Assembly: GCA_017306015.1 (NCBI GenBank)
Contig: JAFKJK010000019.1
Coordinates: forward strand, 20,737-84,736
Source of the DNA: Propionibacteriaceae bacterium
Lineage (GTDB): Bacteria; Actinomycetota; Actinomycetes; Propionibacteriales; Propionibacteriaceae
Direction: 5' to 3'
Length of the DNA stretch: 64,000 nucleotides
Shown here: piece after piece, positions 57,066 through 64,000 of the stretch
Numbering within the stretch: position 1 is the stretch's first letter
Layout of the letters: each line of letters begins with the position of its first letter
Made by a program: the position numbers and the translations under genes
Notes under the pieces: generated by a model
What the model saw: only the letters and a program-made list of their open reading frames with translations
What the model was told of the DNA's origin: nothing
The model's database searches: none

Positions 57066-57636
57066 GCCCCCAGTGTTCCACGCGTCCCCGGCGTCGGAGC
57101 CATAGGCCAAGGCTGCTGACGGCCGCCACAACACAATTTTGGGGGGAGCGCAACAAACCATCTCAGATCTCGACCCGGCTAGTCGACGAGCCGGGATTTC
57201 GGCCCATTCTCGGCCGTCGGGTGACTCTTGAGGCCGAGCGGATCACCCCGAGGTTCACCCCGACTTGCATATCGAAGCCGCCCGCCTGGGTGATTCCCGT
57301 CCTGTCGCACCTCAATAAGCTGTTGCCCACGACAAATCCCGCCTGCGCGCTGTTCACGGCGTGGGTGGGCAGGTCGGGGAGGAACGTAGACGTGACGGGC
57401 TCGCGTGAGCTCGCTCTACCGGTCCCGGCACAGGCGCCCCTCCGCCGAGCGCACGTCGTCCGTTCTCCTCGTCCCGACTGAGCAGGAAAGTTCACCGGTG
57501 CGGCGGAACCCGGCGCAGGCGACCAGTGCTGGCCGTCCGATCGCGTCGCTGCTCCGCCCACCTGTCTCCGAGCTCCGTCGTCGATCCGGGGTTCGGGAGT
57601 CAGGAAGATCCGCGATGAAGGGGAGCAGGAAGACCA
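57066..57636. other. Upstream region of the GH3 gene
   Basis: A 571-bp gap between rpiB (divergent) and the secreted GH3. A poly-G stretch near 57144 and short palindromes (GACCCGGCTAGTCGACGAGCCGGG, about 57170-57193) are present, the latter a possible terminator or operator. No frame shows convincing coding character. The promoter of the GH3 gene must lie here, but I cannot place it. Confidence 0.35.
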
Positions 57637-60600
57637 ATGGTGAGAACCAAGCTGAAGAGCTCACGTAGTGGGCCCGGCGACCAGATCGGTAGGGGCCGCA
57701 GGCGCGTCGCGCTCGCGCTCTCCTGGGCGGTGGTGACGAGCGGGCTGGCAGCCTTCGGGGTGCCGACTCTCGCCGCAGCCGATGACACACCCGCCTACAA
57801 GAACGCGTCGCTGCCGTTCAGCGCCCGCGCAGCCGATCTGGTCTCGCGCATGACGCTGGAGGAGAAGTACGACCAGCTCAGGGCGATGCAGCCGCACGCC
57901 ACCTGGGCAGCCAAGCCGAAGGTGATCACCCGCCTCGGGGTCAGGTCCTACGGCTACTGGGGAGAGGCCAACCACGGCATCTACTTCCCGACGCTCTCGG
58001 GCAACAGCAACTACACCCAGTACCCGCAGAGCTCGTCCATCGCCTCGACCTGGAACACCGACCTCACCCAGCAGATCGGTGCCGGGATCGCCGACGAGGC
58101 CCGCATCACCTACAACACCTCCTGCCCGCCGGGCGTCGAGAACCCCAACCCGGCCGGCGGCGCCTGCTACGGCCTGACCTACTGGTCGCCGAACCAGAAC
58201 CTGAACCGCGATCCCCGCTGGGGACGAGCGGACGAGTCGTACTCCGAGGACCCGGCTCTGACCTCGGGAATCGCCAGCGCCTTCGTCACCGGTATGCAGG
58301 GTGACACCGCATCTCGCGTGGACACCGTCCCCACGGGGCCGAACGACTACATCAAGGCCGTCGCGACCCCGAAGCACTACCTGGCCAACAACTCCGAGGC
58401 GAACCGCAACTACGGCACCTCGAACCTGACCGAGCGGACGATGCTGGAGTACTTCGTGCAGCCGTTCGCCGAGTCCGCGGGCACAGCGGGCGCGCGCTCA
58501 CTGATGACCGCCTACAACGCCTTCAACATGGTGGAGAGCTACACCACCGACTACCCGTCGGCGTCCAGCTTCCCGACCCTGTGGAGCCCACGCGACAACG
58601 TGGCCGGCGGCAACGGCACCCCGGGTACCCCGTCCGCTGGCAGCCGCTACGCGATCGAGACCCTGATGCGGCGGTCCTTCGGCTTCGACGGCTTCGTCGT
58701 CTCCGACTGCGACGCGATCACGCGCGTCTACGGAACGGGCACGTCCGGCCACTCCTGGCGTCCGATCCAGCTCGGTGGCAGCACCCAGCTCAACAAGACC
58801 ATCGGCAACGCCTGGGCGCTCAAGGCCGGGACCGACCTCGACTGCTCCGGCGCTGACTACCCGTCCGCGACCGGCCTGACCACCTCGCAGGACCAGGGCT
58901 ACGCAACCGAGGCCGACGTCGACATCGCACTGGTGCGCGCGTTCACCGCCCGGTTCCAGATGGGCGAGTTCGACCCCGTCGCCAGCGTCCCGTGGAACAG
59001 CGACTCCTACTCACTCTCCGCGGAGGGCGACTCCTCGGTGAAGATGGCCTCTCCAGAGCACCGCGCGGTCGCGCATGAGTCCGCTCTCGAGGCGCCAGTG
59101 CTGCTGAAGAACGAGGGCACGACCCTTCCGTTCAGCGGCGCCACCACCGGCAAGACCGTTGCTCTGGGCCACGTCGACACCCTCAACAAGTTCCAGTCCG
59201 GTTCGTACTCCGGCCCGACCGCGGTGAACACCACGTTCGCCCAGGCACTGGCCGCCGAGACCGGCGGGCTGGCCAGCGACGTCACCTCCGGCTCGGCCAC
59301 GCCGTACTTCTCCGATCACCTGGCGGTCTTCCCGGACGCGGTGAACACCGGCGGCACCGCGATCACCACGTCGAAGTGTGCGACTGATCCCTGCGATCCG
59401 ATCGCCGACGCCAACACCGCCGAGTACCGGATGTCGAAGGCCGACAACATCGTTGTCGTCGTCGGACACCGGAACAACGACGGTGGCGAGGGCAGCGACC
59501 GCACCACGGTCGCCCTGCCGCGCCTGCAGGCCGAACTGATCCGCGACTCGCTCGCTCCGATCGCCAAGAAGTACGACAAGAAGATCGTGGTCTGGATCCA
59601 GGCCAAGACGATGGTCGACGTCAGCGCGTTCAAGAACCTGCCCGAGGTCGGCGCCATCGTCTGGTCGTCCTTCAACGGCATGTACCAGGGCAAGGCGATG
59701 TCGGAGTTGCTGTTCAACGACACCGTCACCCTCGAGGACGGCCGCACCGCGACCGCCAACTTCTCCGGCAAGCTTCCGCTGACCTGGTACTCCGACGTCG
59801 ACGCCCAGCTCGGCGCGGCTGCCGCTCCCACGCGCGGTATCGAGGACTACCGGATGACCAAGGCCGAGGGTGCCAAGTGTGGCCGCACCTACCTGTACTA
59901 CCAGGTGGGCGAGGGCTGTGCGGCTCCCGACTACGTGTTCGGCCACGGCCTGTCGTACTCGCCGTTCGTCTACGGCACCCCGACCCTCTCGTCGTCGACG
60001 ATCACGCCCGATCTGTCGGTGAAGGTCTCGGTCCAGGTGACCAACCAGGTTGCGAACTACCTGGGCAAGGCCGTCGTCCAGGTCTACGCGAAGGCCCCGG
60101 CCGACGCCGACGGCAACGTGCGTCCGCTGAAGCAGCTGAAGGGCTTCGTCAAGACCGGTCTGATCACCGGGACGCCCGAGACCGCAGAACTCACCCTCAA
60201 GGCGGGCGACCTGTGGTTCTGGGACGACGTCAACCACAAGAAGATCTTCCCGACCGGTGACTGGACCATCCTGACCGGACCCAGCTCGGCAGACGCGGAT
60301 CTGAAGTCGGTGACCCTGACGGTGACCGGTTCGCGTACCGCCGGCGTTGAGGTGGTCTCCGCCCAGCCCGACGGCACCGAACTCAGCCTCGACACCCCGG
60401 ACAACCGGATCAACGCGATGCTGTCGGTGACCAAGCACGACCTCACCTTCTGGAAGCTGGACGACCCGGCCCTCACAGTCCAGTACACGTCCTCCGACCC
60501 GTCAGTCGCGAGCGTGGACGCCACCGGCGCCGTTGCGCCTGTGGCCAAGGGCGTCGCGCTGATCAAGGCGACGGCAACGGCCAACGGTGAGACCAAGTCG

Positions 60601-62244
60601 ACGACCTTCCCGGTTGTCGTCACCTCCGGAGCCCCCGACGCGACGGGCACCGCCTTCGCCAACACCCACACCGCTCTGGTCGACTTCGCCGACCGGACGC
60701 TGACGCTCGTCTCGGCGGCTGCCGGCACGCAGCTGAGTGCCAAGCTGGTCCCCGCCACGGTGGGCGCCGGCTACAGCTACCGGATCGCTCCGATGGACAC
60801 CAACACCGCCGGCGCCTCGGTGTCTGCGACCGGCGTCCTGACCGCGAAGCGAGCTGGATTCGTCCGCGTCACGGCCACTGCCACCGACTCTGCCAACGTC
60901 AAGACGTCCGAGTCTGCGTTGATCAAGGTCGCGGCGGTGTTCACCACGGACGAGCTGCAGAAGGCACTGGACGCGGTTCGTGCCCTGAACCCGGCCACCT
61001 TCACCACGAGCTCGTGGACGGCCGCTGACCTCGCCACCGTGGCTGCAGCGGCAGAACTGGTGCTGGTCAACCCGACTGCGACTCAGGCGGAGATCGAGGC
61101 GGCCACCTCGGCGCTCGTCGACGGCATGACGAAGCTCGTCTACCGCGGTGATCCGACCGTGCTGGCGACCCTGATCGCCACCGCGACGGGGCTGAACGGG
61201 AAGCTCGGCAGCTTCACCACCGCCTCGGCCACCGCAGTCAGCTCGGCTCTGACCGAGGCCCAGTCGGTGTACGCGGCGCGTGCGGACAAGACCCAGGCCC
61301 AGCTGGACACGGCAGCGTCCGCTCTGCAGAGCGCGCTGACGGGGCTGGTGGTCGCGGCGCCAGTAGTGGAGAAGTCGGTGCTGCAGAGCGCCTACGACTC
61401 CGTCCTGGCGATGTCGAACAGCGACGGCAAGTACACCAGTTCGTCCTGGAGCGCACTCCAGGCGAAGCTGACTGCTGCCAAGACGGTTCTCGACAATGCC
61501 TCGGCCACCCAGGCTGCGGTCAACACCGCCGCCACGGCGCTGACGGCTGCGTTGACCAGCCTGGTGGTTGCCGACCCGGCGGTGGACAAGTCGGTGCTGC
61601 AGAGTGCCTACGACGCCGCGCTCGCCCTGTCGAACAGCAACGGCAAGTACACCAGCTCGTCCTGGAACGCCCTCCAGGCGAAGGTGACGGCGGCCAAGGC
61701 CGTCCTCGACGACGGGACGGCGTCGCAGGTTGCGGTGAACACCGCGGCCAACGAACTCACCGCGGCGCTCGCTGGTCTGGTGGTCGCCGATCCGGCGGTC
61801 AACAAGGCGGTGCTGCAGAGTGCCTACGACGCCGGCAAGGCGCTGTCGAACAGCAGCGGCAAGTACACCAGTGCGTCCTGGTCGAAGCTCCAGAGCGAGC
61901 TGACGGACGCGAAGGCTGTCCTTGACAATGCGTCGGCGACTCAGGCTGCGGTCGACTGCCGGCACGTACACCAGCGCGTCCTGGTCGAAGCTCCAGTCGG
62001 AGCTGACCGCGGCCAAGGCGGTGCTCGACAACGGTTCGGCCACCCAGGCAGCGGTCGACACCGCGACCCAGTCGCTGACCGATGCGTTGGCGGGTCTGGT
62101 GGTGGCCACGCCCGCAGTGGTGAAGTCGGTGCTGCAGAGTGCCTACGACGCCGGCAAGGCGCTGTCGAACAGCAGCGGCAAGTACACCAGTGCGTCCTGG
62201 TCGAAGCTCCAGAGCGAGCTGACGGACGCGAAGGCTGTCCTTGA
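57637..62244 (+). CDS. Secreted multidomain GH3 beta-xylosidase-like enzyme (frameshifted in FIVAR repeats)
   Basis: The reading frame starts with a long signal peptide (hydrophobic VALALSWAVVTSGLAAFGV), then a GH3 enzyme: LVSRMTLEEKYDQL, PRWGRADESYSEDPALT, KHYLANNSE, nucleophile in FVVSDCDAITRVYG, and a GH3 C-terminal domain (VVVVGHRNNDGGEGSDRTTVALPRLQAELI). Next come a fibronectin-like domain, a Big_2 domain (VQYTSSDPSVASVDATGAVAPVAKGVALIKATA) and FIVAR-like helical repeats of 72 aa (216 bp): SVLQSAYDAALALSNSNGKYTSSSWNALQ...AAVNTAA. It probably releases xylose or arabinose from hemicellulose at the cell surface. Coding really ends near 61956, where the frame shifts by +1; residues beyond are out of frame. 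Confidence 0.85.
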   Translation: MVRTKLKSSRSGPGDQIGRGRRRVALALSWAVVTSGLAAFGVPTLAAADDTPAYKNASLPFSARAADLVSRMTLEEKYDQLRAMQPHATWAAKPKVITRLGVRSYGYWGEANHGIYFPTLSGNSNYTQYPQSSSIASTWNTDLTQQIGAGIADEARITYNTSCPPGVENPNPAGGACYGLTYWSPNQNLNRDPRWGRADESYSEDPALTSGIASAFVTGMQGDTASRVDTVPTGPNDYIKAVATPKHYLANNSEANRNYGTSNLTERTMLEYFVQPFAESAGTAGARSLMTAYNAFNMVESYTTDYPSASSFPTLWSPRDNVAGGNGTPGTPSAGSRYAIETLMRRSFGFDGFVVSDCDAITRVYGTGTSGHSWRPIQLGGSTQLNKTIGNAWALKAGTDLDCSGADYPSATGLTTSQDQGYATEADVDIALVRAFTARFQMGEFDPVASVPWNSDSYSLSAEGDSSVKMASPEHRAVAHESALEAPVLLKNEGTTLPFSGATTGKTVALGHVDTLNKFQSGSYSGPTAVNTTFAQALAAETGGLASDVTSGSATPYFSDHLAVFPDAVNTGGTAITTSKCATDPCDPIADANTAEYRMSKADNIVVVVGHRNNDGGEGSDRTTVALPRLQAELIRDSLAPIAKKYDKKIVVWIQAKTMVDVSAFKNLPEVGAIVWSSFNGMYQGKAMSELLFNDTVTLEDGRTATANFSGKLPLTWYSDVDAQLGAAAAPTRGIEDYRMTKAEGAKCGRTYLYYQVGEGCAAPDYVFGHGLSYSPFVYGTPTLSSSTITPDLSVKVSVQVTNQVANYLGKAVVQVYAKAPADADGNVRPLKQLKGFVKTGLITGTPETAELTLKAGDLWFWDDVNHKKIFPTGDWTILTGPSSADADLKSVTLTVTGSRTAGVEVVSAQPDGTELSLDTPDNRINAMLSVTKHDLTFWKLDDPALTVQYTSSDPSVASVDATGAVAPVAKGVALIKATATANGETKSTTFPVVVTSGAPDATGTAFANTHTALVDFADRTLTLVSAAAGTQLSAKLVPATVGAGYSYRIAPMDTNTAGASVSATGVLTAKRAGFVRVTATATDSANVKTSESALIKVAAVFTTDELQKALDAVRALNPATFTTSSWTAADLATVAAAAELVLVNPTATQAEIEAATSALVDGMTKLVYRGDPTVLATLIATATGLNGKLGSFTTASATAVSSALTEAQSVYAARADKTQAQLDTAASALQSALTGLVVAAPVVEKSVLQSAYDSVLAMSNSDGKYTSSSWSALQAKLTAAKTVLDNASATQAAVNTAATALTAALTSLVVADPAVDKSVLQSAYDAALALSNSNGKYTSSSWNALQAKVTAAKAVLDDGTASQVAVNTAANELTAALAGLVVADPAVNKAVLQSAYDAGKALSNSSGKYTSASWSKLQSELTDAKAVLDNASATQAAVDCRHVHQRVLVEAPVGADRGQGGARQRFGHPGSGRHRDPVADRCVGGSGGGHARSGEVGAAECLRRRQGAVEQQRQVHQCVLVEAPERADGREGCP

Positions 62245-62275
62245 CAATGCGTCGGCGACTCAGGCTGCGGTCGAC
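61808..62275 (+). repeat. Identical 149-bp repeat copies at the GH3 frameshift
   Basis: 61808-61956 and 62127-62275 are identical over 149 bp and lie 319 bp apart. The regular repeat period is 216 bp, so 113 bp are missing after the first copy (causing the frameshift) and 72 bp (in frame) after the second, both right after the same GCGGTCGAC. This points to repeat collapse in assembly or recombination between repeats. Confidence 0.8.
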
Positions 62276-63205
62276 CTGCAGAAGGCCTACGACGCTGCCA
62301 AGGCGCTGTCCTCGGCGAAGTACACCAGTGCTTCGTGGTCGAAGCTCCAGTCGGAGTTGACCGATGCCAAGGCAGTACTCGACAACGGTTCGGCCACCCA
62401 GGCTGCGGTCGACACCGCCGCCCAGGAGCTGACCGCAGCCCTGGCCGCCCTCGAGGTTGCTGATGCGCCGGTCGACAAGGCCGTCCTGCAGCACGCCTAC
62501 GATGCAGCGAAGGCGTTGCCGTCCGACAAGTACACCAGCGCAACCTGGGGAGCCCTCCAGCGCGAGATCACCGACACCAAGGCGATCCTCGACAATGGTG
62601 CGGCCACCCAGGCGCAGGTCGACTCCGCTCTCAAGGAGCTGACCTCTGCTCTGGCCGGCCTGTCCGCGGCCATCACCGACAACCGGGTCGCCATCGACGA
62701 CCCGGCAGCCCGGTTCGCCGTTGGCGACAGGGTTTACACCGGTTCGCAGCTCAAGTCCGGCTTCGCCGTGACCATGGGTGATCGCCGGTTGTACGAAGGT
62801 GTCGACTTCGTGGTCGGCACTGCCGGTGCGAACACCAAGATCGGCAAGGGTTCGATCACCATCATCGGCAAGGGTGACTACTCCGGGAGCAGGCTGCTGG
62901 AGTTCAAGATCCTTCCGACGAAGACCAGCATCTCCAAGGCCAAGGCCGGCAAGAAGAGCGTGAAGGTCTCGTACAAGAAGGTGTCGTCGAGCCAGCAGGT
63001 GTCCAAGTACCAGGTCCAGTACCGGGTCAAGGGCACTGCCTCCTGGAAGACCGTGTCGGTCGCGGCGTCGAAGTCCTCGGTGACCTTGACCAAGCTGAAG
63101 AAGGGCAAGGTCTACCAGGTTCAGGTCCGCTCCTACAAGGTGGTCTCCGGGGCGACGTACTACTCGGCGTGGAGCGCGAGCAAGTACTCCTCGAAGGTGA
63201 AGTAA
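61922..63205 (+). CDS. C-terminal part of the GH3 protein (downstream of frameshift)
   Basis: From about 61957 this frame continues the upstream gene: further FIVAR-like repeats (TYTSASWSKLQSELTAAKAVLDNGSATQAAVDTATQ), then a module RVAIDDPAARFAVGDRVYTGSQLKSGFAVTMGDRRLYEGVDFVVG and a C-terminal fibronectin type III-like domain (ISKAKAGKKSVKVSYKKVSSSQQVSKYQVQYRVKGTASWKTVSVAASKSS). The first residues before 61957 are a shadow of the repeat in the other frame. If the gene is intact in the organism, this is the cell-wall/carbohydrate-binding end of one protein of about 1850 aa. Confidence 0.75.
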   Translation: MTMRRRLRLRSTAGTYTSASWSKLQSELTAAKAVLDNGSATQAAVDTATQSLTDALAGLVVATPAVVKSVLQSAYDAGKALSNSSGKYTSASWSKLQSELTDAKAVLDNASATQAAVDLQKAYDAAKALSSAKYTSASWSKLQSELTDAKAVLDNGSATQAAVDTAAQELTAALAALEVADAPVDKAVLQHAYDAAKALPSDKYTSATWGALQREITDTKAILDNGAATQAQVDSALKELTSALAGLSAAITDNRVAIDDPAARFAVGDRVYTGSQLKSGFAVTMGDRRLYEGVDFVVGTAGANTKIGKGSITIIGKGDYSGSRLLEFKILPTKTSISKAKAGKKSVKVSYKKVSSSQQVSKYQVQYRVKGTASWKTVSVAASKSSVTLTKLKKGKVYQVQVRSYKVVSGATYYSAWSASKYSSKVK

Positions 63206-63211
63206 CCGCAC

Positions 63212-63254
63212 GAGGACTGTGGGCGCCTGCCGACCGCACGCGCCCACAGTCCTC
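63212..63254. terminator. Hairpin after the GH3 gene
   Basis: GAGGACTGTGGGCG (63212-63225) pairs perfectly with CGCCCACAGTCCTC (63241-63254), a 14-bp stem starting 6 bp after the stop. There is no T-tract, as usual in actinomycetes. Likely terminator of the GH3 transcript. Confidence 0.75.
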
Positions 63255-63287
63255 GGAAGCTGCGGACGGCGGCGTCGTCCGCCAACA

Positions 63288-63323
63288 TGAACCACTGGCC
63301 CGGCTTTCCGGGCCAGTGGTTCA
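63288..63323. terminator. Second strong hairpin downstream of GH3
   Basis: TGAACCACTGGCCCGG (63288-63303), CTTT loop, CCGGGCCAGTGGTTCA (63308-63323): a perfect 16-bp stem. It can act on both strands and probably backs up the first terminator or insulates the two convergent units. Confidence 0.75.
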
Positions 63324-63683
63324 TTGCCGTCTACGCGATGGGTGCCGGGACGTGAACCGAGGTACCTGTCCCCGGCGGTTCGGCGCCCTGCGACCGGATC
63401 GGGAGCTGCGAGATCCGGACAAGGCGGGAGTTCCGGGCGGACGGGCGCGAGACCCGGTCGCCGAGCCGCGGCGGCTGGTGGGCTGCGATGGTCGCGGCCG
63501 AGCCTGGGAGCTCTGATCGAAGCGGCAGCGCTGGAGAAGAGGTCGCCGATGTCGAGCGGGCCGGGCTTGAGCACGGGTGTCGGGGCGAGCAGCCCGGTCG
63601 TGACGCAGGCCAGTGCGGTGAGTCACCCCTGCCGTCCGTGCGGTCTGGCGGCGCGGATCGCTGTCTGCTGCCCCAAACGCCAA
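63324..63683. other. Intergenic region between GH3 and xylA
   Basis: The stretch between the convergent hairpins is GC-rich, contains no frame with protein-like composition, and no RNA gene I can identify. Confidence 0.35.
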
Positions 63684-63711
63684 AGCCTCGGCTGGATGAC
63701 CAGCCGAGGCT
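63684..63711 (-). terminator. Terminator of xylA
   Basis: AGCCTCGGCTGG (63684-63695) and CCAGCCGAGGCT (63700-63711) form a perfect 12-bp stem with an ATGA loop, 22 bp after the xylA stop; on the minus strand the 3' side runs into TTTGGCGTTTGG, a weak T-rich tail. Confidence 0.75.
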
Positions 63712-63733
63712 CTGACAGACGGGACGGAAGGCG

Positions 63734-64000
63734 TCAGCGGGCGCCGAGGAGGTGTTCGGTGGCGAGTTGTTGGAGTCGGACGAAGCCGTAGCCGTTGCCG
63801 TTGTAGTAGGCCGAGGTGTTGAAGTCTTCGTAGGCGGTCGGGTCGGTGAGCAGGTCGGTGTAGGTCTCTCCGTCGGCGAGGGTGGGCACGGACAGTTCGG
63901 GTACCTTGGCCGCGGCTAGCGCTTCCTGCACCTCCGGATCGGCCCGGAACGCTTTGGTGCGCTGTTTCAGCAGCAGGTAGGTGTGCATGTTCGCCTGCAC
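63734..64000 (-). CDS. xylA: Xylose isomerase, C-terminal part (cut by the window edge)
   Basis: The last 88 residues of a xylose isomerase: MHTYLLLKQRTKAFRADPEVQEALAAAKVPELSVPTLADGETYTDLL...YGFVRLQQLATEHLLGAR. This matches the end of actinobacterial XylA (e.g. Streptomyces: FRADPEVQEAL ... LDQLAMDHLLGAR). XylA converts xylose to xylulose; the active-site residues lie off the window. Convergent with the secreted GH3, so xylan breakdown and xylose use are encoded together. Confidence 0.88.
   Translation of the reverse strand: MQANMHTYLLLKQRTKAFRADPEVQEALAAAKVPELSVPTLADGETYTDLLTDPTAYEDFNTSAYYNGNGYGFVRLQQLATEHLLGAR

Noticed and set aside
57221..57481. A short plus-strand open frame upstream of the GH3 gene
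   Set aside because: No ribosome-binding site, mixed composition and no similarity I can recognise; treated as intergenic.
61951..61962. Sequences such as GTCGAC and CTGCAG at the repeat junctions resembling a cloning polylinker
   Set aside because: Both come from normal codons of the repeat (VD and VLQ) and recur in every unit; no vector sequence is present.

Overview
The window is high-GC actinobacterial DNA. GTG starts are common, many genes overlap by 4 bp (GTGA/ATGA), and the DUF222/13E12 HNH nuclease, Mycobacterium-type RpiB, actinobacterial-type XylA C-terminus and split transketolase fit an actinomycete. I would guess the Propionibacteriales, but no rRNA is present to settle the genus.

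Left part (about 149-11,086): the right-hand portion of an integrated element. It ends in a tyrosine integrase (9510-10868, minus strand). Just beyond lies a 20-bp sequence (11067-11086) that reads like the 3' end of a tRNA-Ser gene, as expected for attR; the intact tRNA and attL should lie left of the window. The cargo looks like an undescribed system. Seven tightly overlapping plus-strand genes encode a 5-hmdU-DNA-kinase helical-domain (HMUDK_hel/aGPT-Pplase) protein, a possible carrier protein, a divergent thymidylate-synthase-fold enzyme with its Cys, a 4'-phosphopantetheinyl transferase, an XRE regulator, an ImmA/IrrE metalloprotease fused to a chagasin (I42) cysteine-protease-inhibitor domain, and a papain-like C1 peptidase. 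Facing them on the minus strand are a second thymidylate-synthase/hydroxymethylase homologue and a thymidylate-kinase-like P-loop protein. The parts suggest pyrimidine nucleotide or base hypermodification, possibly on a carrier, linked to a protease/inhibitor module. A divergent HTH gene shares a symmetric, apparently leaderless promoter with the operon. A GNAT-ASCH-membrane protein trio follows.

Region 11.4-22.9 kb: an Imm5-like orphan; a fructoside locus (two GH32-type enzymes, an ABC importer, a LacI regulator and two TTAAACGTTT operators); two decayed genes (LuxR-type response regulator, DUF1016 nuclease); and an unusual pair, an autoinducer-synthase/FeeM-like acyltransferase with an E1/ThiF-like protein. 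Next comes a large HTH-nSTAND ATPase-WD40 protein (22,998-26,672).

Region 26.8-42.2 kb: a carbohydrate or polyol locus with a divergent LacI regulator, three zinc-type MDR dehydrogenases, a split transketolase, a ribose-type ABC importer, a fumarate-reductase-like flavoprotein and a complete fixABCX electron-transfer set. The substrate is not identifiable from sequence.

Region 42.3-48.8 kb: a PTS beta-glucoside locus (PRD regulator, EIIB, EIIC, EIIA, GH1 6-phospho-glycosidase whose acid/base Glu is Gln, HAD phosphatase). Region 48.8-57.1 kb: ordinary housekeeping and hypothetical genes (DUF5701, a broken DUF2695 gene, VOC proteins, DUF488, DUF2500, DUF2087, two exported proteins, an HNH nuclease, RpiB). 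Region 57.6-64.0 kb: a secreted multidomain GH3 enzyme with FIVAR-like repeats, frameshifted inside near-identical repeats, then strong hairpins and the 3' end of xylA. The xylosidase and xylose isomerase suggest xylan use.
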